This document shows positions 16,782 to 22,927 of a stretch of DNA of 29,671 nucleotides, one piece after another (within the stretch, counting starts at the first letter, position 1; each line of letters begins with the position of its first letter). The stretch is from CAYXST01 sp964472495 (GTDB taxonomy: Bacteria; Patescibacteriota; Minisyncoccia; Portnoybacterales; UBA2143). The DNA lies in contig CAYYLD010000007.1 in assembly GCA_964472495.1 (NCBI GenBank), forward strand, positions 1 through 29,671, given 5' to 3'. The position numbers and the translations under genes were made by a program. A model generated the notes under the pieces. The model was not told where the DNA came from, searched no databases, and worked only from the letters and a program-made list of their open reading frames with translations.

Positions 16782-17776
16782 TAATATTGGCCGAGCTGGT
16801 CAGCTAATTTTGAAAACATTCGGGTAAGTAAATCGCCGGTTGCCTCACACTGTTCTAAAGCTAAATTCGCCTTGAGAGGGTCTTGGTCTATTTGTCTGAT
16901 GGCCTTAAAGATATTGCTCATTATCCAGAAGATGCCGATTTGCTCTTTGTGAATATCTTTAAAATCAGAGGGAACGGTGATTTTTTTAATACTTTCGGCC
17001 GCTCCTTGGTAAAATGCGACATATTTGTCTATTTGGCTGAAGTCGCTGGTTTCAATGGCCTGATAAATTACTTGAGCTTCTGATTCAGCGATCGGTTCTT
17101 GGATAAGTAGAGCATTGGCTTCCCATCCTTCAATGGTCTCAACAACCTTACCGGCATAAATTTGGACAGCCTCAATACTGTTATCATAAGAAATAATTAT
17201 TTCCTCGTCAGGGATATTAGGTAAAGAAAACTCTCCCATTGATTGGCTAATGACTTCCTGAATAGCTGTGTTAACAATGCGATTGGAAGTAATTAGGTCA
17301 GTTGAATCCAAGGCGCCTGAAATTGTTTCTAGGCCTTGGTCGGTTATTCTTCCGGTTAAACTTTCAGCTAAGGCCTGAGTTAAATTATGCGGTAGCGGTC
17401 GAGGTCTGATTGAGTCGTAATCAGCTAATTCATCGTTAGGCGCAGGCACAACTGGATTGTAGCCAGAGGCGACTTCTTCGCCGTCAAGATAGCCGTCACC
17501 GTCGGTATCGGCCTGACAGGGATTAGTTTGCCAAGTTGTTTCTTGCCAGTCCATTAAGCCATCGTTGTCGCTGTCCTTGTTTTTATCATCGGGATTCGGC
17601 TGACAGCCGGCGACTGTCTGCCTATTTTCTTCAAGAATCTGGGAAAGTTGTTCGCTTAGAGAGGCAGTACCAATTTCAGTTTTTAAAACCAAGTATCCGC
17701 CAATAGCGATACCTGTTAGCAACAGCAAAACAACCGCAAAGACATTTATTTTTTTAGATGATTTGAGCGGCTTCAT
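16781..17776 (-). CDS. Membrane protein with TSP3/EF-hand-like Ca-binding repeats
   Basis: A 331-residue protein beginning at the ATG at 17776; a TTG six codons upstream lies on top of the promoter's -10 box and is not used. A basic N-terminus is followed by a membrane anchor (about 11-31). Two Asp-rich calcium-binding loops of thrombospondin type 3 kind follow: DSDNDGLMDWQE (68-79) and DTDGDGYLDGEE (90-101), with a cysteine on either side (C58, C87). The remaining 200 residues are mostly helical and unrecognised. It is the first gene of the 11-gene operon. It probably sits outside the membrane, where calcium could stabilise it. Confidence 0.75.
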   Translation of the reverse strand: MKPLKSSKKINVFAVVLLLLTGIAIGGYLVLKTEIGTASLSEQLSQILEENRQTVAGCQPNPDDKNKDSDNDGLMDWQETTWQTNPCQADTDGDGYLDGEEVASGYNPVVPAPNDELADYDSIRPRPLPHNLTQALAESLTGRITDQGLETISGALDSTDLITSNRIVNTAIQEVISQSMGEFSLPNIPDEEIIISYDNSIEAVQIYAGKVVETIEGWEANALLIQEPIAESEAQVIYQAIETSDFSQIDKYVAFYQGAAESIKKITVPSDFKDIHKEQIGIFWIMSNIFKAIRQIDQDPLKANLALEQCEATGDLLTRMFSKLADQLGQY

Positions 17777-17785
17777 TTTGTTTTT

Positions 17786-17814
17786 ATTATACAATATTTT
17801 GAAAAATAACCCAA
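17786..17814 (-). promoter_or_regulatory. Promoter of the T4SS-like operon
   Basis: On the minus strand a perfect -10 TATAAT (17791-17786) is preceded at 17 bases by TTGGGT (17814-17809), a weak -35. Only nine bases separate the -10 box from the ATG at 17776, so the transcript would start within a few bases of the start codon and be leaderless or nearly so. Confidence 0.55.
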
Positions 17815-17821
17815 CTCAGTT

Positions 17822-17838
17822 TTATCCAGTTATCCACA
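17822..17838. promoter_or_regulatory. DnaA-box pair between divergent promoters
   Basis: TTATCCACA at 17830-17838 is a perfect DnaA box. It shares one base with the near match TTATCCAGT at 17822-17830. The pair lies between the two divergent promoters, about 10 bases upstream of the operon's -35 box. Confidence 0.4.
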
Positions 17839-17874
17839 GAGATACGAAGACGATTTAAGAGAAACGTCTCAATC

Positions 17875-17903
17875 TTGACAATTAAATATAAGTAGTTTAT
17901 AAT
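17875..17903 (+). promoter_or_regulatory. Perfect-consensus promoter for lipoprotein genes
   Basis: TTGACA (17875-17880), a 17-base spacer and TATAAT (17898-17903) match the sigma-70 consensus at all 12 positions. A strong Shine-Dalgarno site AAGGAGG follows at 17931-17937, five bases before the GTG start at 17943. Confidence 0.85.
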
Positions 17904-17942
17904 TAGAGAAAAGTAACTTAAAAATTAAAAAAGGAGGAAAGG

Positions 17943-18587
17943 GTGAGAAAACAAAAACTGATTTGGTTGGTTTCGTTAGTGGGCTTAACGTTTTGGCTGA
18001 CTGGCTGTGGTAAAATGTATGTTTTTCCGTCCCCAAGACCCGGCATGGTTATACCAAGCAACCATTCGCCAGCTGAGCGAGAGATACGATTCTTTCCTAA
18101 ATATCATAGCCTGGAGCAGTTGAAAAGAGTAGATGCCTATAGAAATGAAATTTTAGCTATTCCCCCCTTACGTTTGTTGTGGCTTGGCGAAGAAACTAGG
18201 CAGCTAATTTTTAAATCAGAAGAGATTCTTTTTCCCGAAGATAGAGGAATATTGGTGAGTAAATTTAATCTTCCTTGCAGTTTTCCTCTTTATCAAGGTT
18301 CTCAAATGCCTGGCCAATCTGCGGTTATTTGTTTAAGGCCCTCTAGCCCCTATACTCTCTATGTGAGAGATTTAGGAATAAACGGCGGTCTTTTACCAAA
18401 TGGCGAACATATTATCCATTTCCAGACAAGCAATACTGGAACTCGAGATTATCGGAAGACCTACAGCGGAACCATTTGGGCAGATAGGATCATTGATTTG
18501 CCTCCGGCTGACACTTCGGGTCCGCATCGACTGCAGTTAAAGATTTTAATTAATCCTTGGAATGTACCCTTAAGGGAGGCGGAATAA
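17943..18587 (+). CDS. Lipoprotein of unknown function
   Basis: A 214-residue protein with a classic lipoprotein signal: a basic N-terminus, a hydrophobic core, then lipobox LTGC (19-22). It would be lipid-anchored at C22 on the outer face of the membrane. The mature part is rich in beta strands and aromatic or proline residues; no family is recognised. The start codon is GTG, chosen because a strong AAGGAGG lies five bases upstream and the lipobox follows at a normal distance. The perfect promoter and ribosome site predict high expression. A second, broken lipoprotein gene begins directly after it. Confidence 0.8.
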   Translation: MRKQKLIWLVSLVGLTFWLTGCGKMYVFPSPRPGMVIPSNHSPAEREIRFFPKYHSLEQLKRVDAYRNEILAIPPLRLLWLGEETRQLIFKSEEILFPEDRGILVSKFNLPCSFPLYQGSQMPGQSAVICLRPSSPYTLYVRDLGINGGLLPNGEHIIHFQTSNTGTRDYRKTYSGTIWADRIIDLPPADTSGPHRLQLKILINPWNVPLREAE

Positions 18588-18588
18588 A

Positions 18589-19032
18589 ATGAGAAAGATT
18601 TTTAAGATTCTTCTTTTAATCTTAATCGGCCTTGGTCTTTTTTCGCTGGCGACTTGTTCTACTTAGGCTCCGCCGGGCCTCAGAATGCCTCCTCAGGTGG
18701 TTAAAGAAAAAGAAATTGGCAAAGTGACGGAGTCGCCTGGCTACTATCCAAACGACTTAGAATGTATGTTTAAAATACTCAATGGTCTGCCCTACCTGAT
18801 AGAAGTCTTTGTCGGGAAGGATGCTACTAAATATTACTCGCTTAAACCTGGTGGCCAAGTATATATTCCATTTGAAAAATCATATGATGCTCGTATCATT
18901 GTTATAACAGCGGTAGTTCTTCGGGATGGAAAGACTATCGGTACGGCTTCAGAACCTTTTATTATTCCGGCTTACAATTCTATTCTTGAAGAAGACATAT
19001 GGCATATTACCTCGTTTCGGGAGATTAAATAG
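18589..19032 (+). pseudogene. Second lipoprotein gene interrupted by TAG
   Basis: An ATG at 18589, preceded by AGGGAGG about nine bases upstream, opens a lipoprotein-like signal peptide (basic MRKIFK, hydrophobic core, then LATC with Cys at residue 23). Codon 26 is TAG (18664-18666). The same frame then continues without interruption from APPGLRMPPQ for 121 codons to 19032. The signal and the mature part would together form a 147-residue lipoprotein if codon 26 were sense. As it stands, either a 25-residue lipopeptide is made, or translation restarts at the ATG at 18685 (115 residues, cytoplasmic). The mature part is unrecognised. The 3' end overlaps rsmA by 8 bases. Confidence 0.65.
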
Positions 19033-19891
19033 AAACGAATTTCAGCCAGTCTTTCACGGACAGATTTTCAGCCCTGGCTTGCGGATTCAAACCGTATTCA
19101 GTCAGGGCTTTTTTTATTTTTTGCCGGTCCAGGTTGAGTTTTTGAAAGAGATTATTAGCTAATTGTTTGCGCGGCGAGGAGAAGCCAGCTTTAACTATTT
19201 GAAAGAATCTTTTACGGGCCTCTTGACTGGCGACGACCGGCCGACGCGGAATGATTTTGATAATAGCTGAATCTACTTTTGGTTGAGGCCAGAAACATTT
19301 TTTAGAGACCTTAGAGATAACCTGGGGCTGACTGTAGAATTGGACGGCTACGGCTAATAAGCTCATTCTAGGCGGTTGAGCGCAGATTCTTTGAGCGACT
19401 TCTTTCTGAATCAGAAGAGCCATTAATTGAGGAGGAGTTCTTGATTCTAAAAAGAGGCGAATTAAAGGCGAAGTTAAATAATAAGGAATGTTGGCGACCA
19501 GCTTATATCTTTTCAATTCAAGGGTCGTCCTTTCGGATACACCCTTGCCTTTGGCAAGAGATGTGATCCTCAATGGCAACCCTTGAATTTGAATTGTTAG
19601 GATATCGCCCTGAATAATTTCTACATTCTGATAATCTTTTAAAATCTCTTTTAACGTTTGAGCCATTTTCTTGTCTTTTTCTACAGCAATAACTTTTTTG
19701 ACTCTTTGGGCTAATTGTTCAGTCAGGATACCCAAACCAGGCCCCACCTCTAAGACAACGTCTTTTTTGGAGAGTTCAGCGGTTTGGATAATTTTCTCAA
19801 GCGCTTTTTGACTAATTAAAAAATGCTGGCCCAATCGTTTACTCGGCCGGAGGTGATATTGTTGAAGTAGTTTTTTGAGAGATGACTTCAT
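19025..19891 (-). CDS. rsmA: 16S rRNA dimethyladenosine transferase RsmA/KsgA
   Basis: A 288-residue methyltransferase that dimethylates two adjacent adenines in the 3' terminal helix of 16S rRNA. The N-terminal RPSKRLGQHFL (15-25) is the family signature. The SAM-binding motif is LEVGPGLGILT (47-57), the acidic residue is in VEKD (70-73), and the catalytic loop is NIPYY (134-138, usually NLPYY). Between the GDIL strand (95-98) and KLVANIPYY lies an extra Lys/Arg-rich segment of about 26 residues (104-129) that other family members lack; it is encoded by a palindromic repeat (19516-19588). The gene lies downstream of the helicase gene, separated by the related repeat at 19911-20028. Confidence 0.93.
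   Translation of the reverse strand: MKSSLKKLLQQYHLRPSKRLGQHFLISQKALEKIIQTAELSKKDVVLEVGPGLGILTEQLAQRVKKVIAVEKDKKMAQTLKEILKDYQNVEIIQGDILTIQIQGLPLRITSLAKGKGVSERTTLELKRYKLVANIPYYLTSPLIRLFLESRTPPQLMALLIQKEVAQRICAQPPRMSLLAVAVQFYSQPQVISKVSKKCFWPQPKVDSAIIKIIPRRPVVASQEARKRFFQIVKAGFSSPRKQLANNLFQKLNLDRQKIKKALTEYGLNPQARAENLSVKDWLKFVSI
19516..19588. repeat. Palindromic element copy nested in rsmA frame
   Basis: A 73-base element related to the core of the repeat at 19941-20004. The outer stem ATTCAAGGG (19516-19524) pairs with CCCTTGAAT (19580-19588), and the inner hairpin is CTTGCC-TTT-GGCAAG (19543-19557). It shares CTTTCGGA and GTGATCCTCAATGGCAACCC-type blocks with the other copy. The stem changes are paired: TTGCC/GGCAA here against TCGCC/GGCGA there. 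It is read through in frame by rsmA, adding roughly residues 104-129. Confidence 0.8.
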
Positions 19892-19910
19892 GAATTACCA
19901 GGGCGGAATT

Positions 19911-20028
19911 AGCGGGGCATCCCTTTTTACTACGCCCTTAAAGGGTCGCCCTTTCGGACACATCCTCGCCAAAGGCGAGGGCGTGATCCTCAATGGCAAC
20001 CCTTATATGTAAAAAGGGACGCCCCGCT
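19911..20028. repeat. Full-length palindromic repeat element
   Basis: This 118-base element fills the gap between the helicase gene and rsmA. Near-perfect 20-base terminal inverted repeats lie at 19911-19930 and 20009-20028 (one internal mismatch; core GCGGGGC / GCCCCGC). Inside is a second structure: AAGGGTCGCC (19941-19950) pairs with GGCAACCCTT (19995-20004) with one G-U pair, and it encloses the perfect hairpin CCTCGCC-AAA-GGCGAGG (19964-19980). Terminal inverted repeats and no ORF give it a MITE-like plan. As RNA it would fold tightly and could separate the two genes' transcripts. Confidence 0.85.
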
Positions 20029-20038
20029 GACGCATTGG

Positions 20039-21973
20039 TTAATGTTCCCGGAGCTCAACCAAATTCTCTGGAATATCATAGAGGAATCGAGAAGGTAAGT
20101 TGGCCATAGTTTGGCCCCAGAGATGGCGTTGTCGAGTGAAAGTTAAATAGAGGCGTTCTTTGGCTCGACTAAAGCCGACATAGCAAAGCCGTCTTTCTTC
20201 TTCTATTTGGCCGTCATCAGGGAAACTTCTTGAATGGGGCAGAATGCCCTCTTCACAACCGACTATAAAAACAACCGGGAATTCCAGCCCTTTGGCGCAA
20301 TGCAGAGTCATCAGATTAACCAGATTTTTATCGGTCTCTACTTCGTCATGATTGCTCAACAGGGAAATTTCTTCTAAAAATTTTTCTAAACTGCGGCCGG
20401 ATTTAAACCGGTCATATTTATGAGCTACACTGAAAAGCTCCCCGATGTTTTCCCAGCGCCGTTCCCCTTCTTCCTGGCCGTCGCGGATATATTTTTCATA
20501 GTCAATTTTTTTGATGATAAGATTAATTAAATCGGTTAACGATTTTTTTTGACTGACTTGACGGAAGTTTTCCATCAATTGGTAGAATTTTTTAAGCGGC
20601 GGATCAAGAATAACTTCTTTTAATATACCCTTATTCCGGGAACGCATTAAAAAGGGCTGCCCTTGGGTTTTGGTGTATTTAGCTAAACGTCGTGGCGGCA
20701 GATTGACAATCCTCTGATAACTAACCAAGTCGTCAGGGTTAACAATCAGTTTCAGATAAGCCAGAATGTCTTTAATCTCTTTTCTTTCGTAGAATCTGAC
20801 CGTGCCAATGATTTTGTAGGGAAAGTTGGCCTTTAAAAATGCCTCTTCAACGGCTCGCGACTGGGCATTGGTTCGATAGAGAACCGTAAAATCTTTTAAG
20901 CCGAATCCCTGACTGATTAAATTCTCCATTTCGGCGATCAGGAAATTTCCTTCATCTTCTTCATTAGTTAATTCAACCAGATTAATCAGCGGCCCGACTG
21001 GATTTTTAGTCCAGAGTTTTTTTTCTTTGCGTTGGACATTCTTAGCAATGACTTGATGACTGGCCGCTAAAATGTTTTTGGTTGAGCGATAGTTCTCTTC
21101 CAAAAAAATAATTTTAGCTTGGGGATAATCTTTCTCAAAATTAAGAATGTTGCGGAAATCGGCTCCTCGCCAGCTGTAAATCGACTGGTCGGGGTCGGCG
21201 ATGAGCCAAAGATTTTTGCGTTTTTGGGCCAGGAGTCTAGTCAATTGATATTGGGCTAAATTAGTATCATGGGCTTCGTCGATTAAAAGATAAGGCCATT
21301 TTTGTTGATATTTTTCTAAGATATCCGGACTTTGCTGGAAAAGTTGAACAGTTAGCATAATTAAATCATCAAAATCCAAAGCATTGGCTTTTTGGAGATT
21401 TTCTTGATAGGTTTGGTAGATTTTAGCCACCGTCCGGGGAAAATATTCCCGGGCTTGCTCTTGATAAATCCGGCAGTCAATTAATTCATCTTTGGCTCGA
21501 GAAATGGTTTCCCGGGCTGTCGCCGGTTTAAATTGGTCCGGATTGATTTGTAATTCTCTGATTATTTTTTTAATCAAGGAAAGCTGGTCAGTTTCATCAT
21601 AGATAATAAAGTTTTTCTGATAATTAGCTTGGGGTAATTTGTCTATTTCTCGGCGGAGGACTTGCAGGCAGATGGCGTGAAAAGTACCGATGGTTGGCCA
21701 ACGGCGGCTGGTTGATAGAGAAGGCAATAATCCGTTAACTCTTTCTTTCATTTCTTGAGCCGCTTTATTGGTAAAAGTGACCGCCAGAATGTTATTCGGC
21801 CAAATGCCTTTCTGGATAAGATAAGCGATTCGGTAAGTTAAACAACGGGTTTTACCGCTGCCCGGGCCGGCAATAACTAAAACCGGCCCCTCCAGGACCG
21901 TAACCGCTTGTTTCTGTTTTGGATTAAGCGAAGAAAGAATGTTCATTTGCTGACCGATTTCTTTAAGAGACAT
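20039..21973 (-). CDS. uvrD: UvrD/PcrA-type superfamily 1A DNA helicase
   Basis: A 644-residue 3'-5' DNA helicase for excision repair, mismatch repair or replication restart. Motifs in order: the Q motif NPKQKQAV (17-24), Walker A AGPGSGKT (35-42), Ia VTFTNKAAQEM (65-75), TIGTFHAICL (94-103), motif II IDEAHDTN (231-238), motif III IADPDQSIYSWRGA (258-271), motif IV NYRSTKNI, motif V LHCAKGLEFPVVF and motif VI EERRLCYVGFSRAKERLYL. Motif II has DEAH where the family normally has DEFQ or DEYQ. The protein is shorter than typical UvrD (about 720 residues), lacking the C-terminal extension. The start is taken at 21973; ATG at 21946 is an alternative. No ribosome site is obvious at either. Confidence 0.92.
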   Translation of the reverse strand: MSLKEIGQQMNILSSLNPKQKQAVTVLEGPVLVIAGPGSGKTRCLTYRIAYLIQKGIWPNNILAVTFTNKAAQEMKERVNGLLPSLSTSRRWPTIGTFHAICLQVLRREIDKLPQANYQKNFIIYDETDQLSLIKKIIRELQINPDQFKPATARETISRAKDELIDCRIYQEQAREYFPRTVAKIYQTYQENLQKANALDFDDLIMLTVQLFQQSPDILEKYQQKWPYLLIDEAHDTNLAQYQLTRLLAQKRKNLWLIADPDQSIYSWRGADFRNILNFEKDYPQAKIIFLEENYRSTKNILAASHQVIAKNVQRKEKKLWTKNPVGPLINLVELTNEEDEGNFLIAEMENLISQGFGLKDFTVLYRTNAQSRAVEEAFLKANFPYKIIGTVRFYERKEIKDILAYLKLIVNPDDLVSYQRIVNLPPRRLAKYTKTQGQPFLMRSRNKGILKEVILDPPLKKFYQLMENFRQVSQKKSLTDLINLIIKKIDYEKYIRDGQEEGERRWENIGELFSVAHKYDRFKSGRSLEKFLEEISLLSNHDEVETDKNLVNLMTLHCAKGLEFPVVFIVGCEEGILPHSRSFPDDGQIEEERRLCYVGFSRAKERLYLTFTRQRHLWGQTMANLPSRFLYDIPENLVELREH

Positions 21974-22022
21974 AGTCGAATATTTAGTAAAAGTATATCA
22001 TAAGAAAAAGAACAAGCCAATT

Positions 22023-22065
22023 AAGGGACGCCCTTTTAAGGGCGTCCCTTAAAAGGGCGTCCCTT
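22023..22065. repeat. Triple 13-mer palindromic repeat
   Basis: Three 13-base units are spaced by two bases: AAGGGACGCCCTT (22023-22035) followed by its reverse complement AAGGGCGTCCCTT at 22038-22050 and again at 22053-22065. Unit 1 can pair with unit 2 or with unit 3, so two alternative hairpins are possible. The AAGGGACGCCC core also occurs at the right end of the element at 19911-20028. The site lies upstream of the helicase gene. Confidence 0.85.
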
Positions 22066-22114
22066 AAAAACAGACATTGACCTTTAGCCAGTTATCTTTT
22101 AAAATATAGCTTAA

Positions 22115-22136
22115 CGGAGTGTGGCCTAGCGGCTAA
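22115..22136 (+). pseudogene. tRNA 5' fragment (decayed tRNA-like)
   Basis: The 22 bases from CGGAGTG through GTGGCCTAGCGG to CTAA match the 5' end of the tRNA-Pro at 22612 in 17 of 22 positions, covering the acceptor strand and the start of the D arm. The sequence then changes to an AT-rich stretch, and no anticodon arm or matching acceptor strand follows. It is best read as the leftover of a second, related tRNA gene, directly upstream of the HNH gene. Confidence 0.4.
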
Positions 22137-22199
22137 TATTTTTTTAATATTTCTATTTTGAACCTTGAAATCTGAGTTCGAAAATGTTAAAATGTTGAT

Positions 22200-22589
22200 A
22201 TGTCTAAGATGAAGCTATGTAGGTATTGTCACAAATATTATCCAGAATCAGAATTCGGTGTTGCTTTAACAACTAAGAATAAAGTCTATCGTCGCCATAA
22301 GTGTAAAACTTGTTATCATATCGCAAAGAGACAACTTAGAGAAAAATATCGTCAATGGATTACTGATTATAAGAAAAAACAAAAATGTAGTAAGTGTGGT
22401 ATTGCTGACTATCGGTTGCTTGAGTTCCATCATAAGCATGACACCGATAAAGAATTTAGTGTAGGAGAAGTATCGACAGAGGGTTATGGATTTGATCGAA
22501 TTAAAAAAGAAATCGCAAAGTGTATTGTTATTTGTGCGAACTGTCATAGGAAACTACATTATAAGGAGCATGGCAAGAATATAATGTAG
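22200..22589 (+). CDS. HNH endonuclease-like zinc protein
   Basis: A 129-residue protein. The N-terminal half has a zinc site CRYC (7-10) with CKTC (35-38), and the C-terminal half has CSKC (63-66), the HNH-type beta segment LEFHHKHD (74-81) and the zinc/metal end ICANCHRKLH (111-120). This pattern fits small HNH nucleases found as stand-alone mobile genes, in phages and in introns. Base composition is more AT-rich than in neighbouring genes, suggesting acquisition. It sits between a tRNA fragment and tRNA-Pro, a typical landing zone. No intron or partner gene is visible. Confidence 0.75.
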   Translation: MSKMKLCRYCHKYYPESEFGVALTTKNKVYRRHKCKTCYHIAKRQLREKYRQWITDYKKKQKCSKCGIADYRLLEFHHKHDTDKEFSVGEVSTEGYGFDRIKKEIAKCIVICANCHRKLHYKEHGKNIM

Positions 22590-22611
22590 TTTAGTAATGT
22601 ATTTTGTAATC

Positions 22612-22685
22612 CGGGGCGTGGCCTAGTGGTTTAAGGCGTCGGCTTTGGGAGCCGAAGATCGCAGGTTCGAATCCTGTCGCCCCGA
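22612..22685 (+). tRNA. tRNA-Pro (anticodon UGG)
   Basis: A complete cloverleaf of 74 bases. Acceptor CGGGGCG (22612-22618) pairs with CGCCCCG (22678-22684), with discriminator A at 22685. The D stem is GCCT/AGGC; the anticodon stem TCGGC/GCCGA holds the loop TTTGGGA with anticodon TGG; the T arm is GCAGG-TTCGAAT-CCTGT. CCA is not encoded. Confidence 0.95.
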
Positions 22686-22696
22686 TCGACTGTCAT

Positions 22697-22836
22697 ATGA
22701 AAAAATACGTTTTGAGAATAAGAAAGACAGATAAATTTGTTTTTGATTCTATAAAGAAATGAAGGATGTTTATTATAGTTTTCCGGGATACGGCCAGAAA
22801 ATTAAGCAGTTCGGATTAATCGCTTGGGAAATTTAA
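22697..22836 (+). pseudogene. Decayed ASCH-domain-like gene
   Basis: An ATG at 22697 opens MKKYVLRIRKTDKFVFDSIKK, which stops at TGA (22760-22762). In a different frame, ATG at 22759 gives VYYSFPGY then KIKQFGLIAWEI, ending at TAA 22834-22836. From memory, these halves resemble the start and end of small ASCH (ASC-1 homology) proteins in Parcubacteria, normally about 110 residues; the middle, including the usual GKKTVETR-type motif, is missing. This suggests a gene that lost its centre and shifted frame. It lies between tRNA-Pro and tRNA-Gly. Confidence 0.5.
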
Positions 22837-22845
22837 TCTTTAGTC

Positions 22846-22917
22846 GCGGGTATCGTATAGTGGCTATTACCTCAGATTTCCAATCTGATGACGGGAGTTC
22901 GACTCTCCCTACCCGCT
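22846..22917 (+). tRNA. tRNA-Gly (anticodon UCC)
   Basis: A complete cloverleaf of 72 bases. Acceptor GCGGGTA (22846-22852) pairs with TACCCGC (22910-22916), discriminator T. The anticodon stem TCAGA/TCTGA encloses the loop TTTCCAA with anticodon TCC, and the T arm is GGGAG-TTCGACT-CTCCC. CCA is not encoded. A terminator-like hairpin follows at 22962-22996. Confidence 0.95.
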
Positions 22918-22927
22918 CAATAAAGAT

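Noticed and set aside
12461..18666. Alternative genetic code with reassigned TAA or TAG
   Set aside because: TAA, TAG and TGA all end ordinary genes in the window (for example khpB TAA, rny TAG, rpmH TGA), so the two in-frame stops are local events.
22023..22065. CRISPR array
   Set aside because: Units are 13 bases with 2-base gaps, one inverted; there are no spacers and no cas genes.
22266..22547. 93-residue minus-strand frame opposite the HNH gene
   Set aside because: It is a shadow: the + strand frame shows coherent zinc-site cysteines and an HNH motif, and this one shows nothing.
22115..22589. Group I intron with HNH gene inside a tRNA
   Set aside because: Only a 5' tRNA fragment is seen upstream and no 3' half follows; the downstream tRNA-Pro is complete with its own 5' end.
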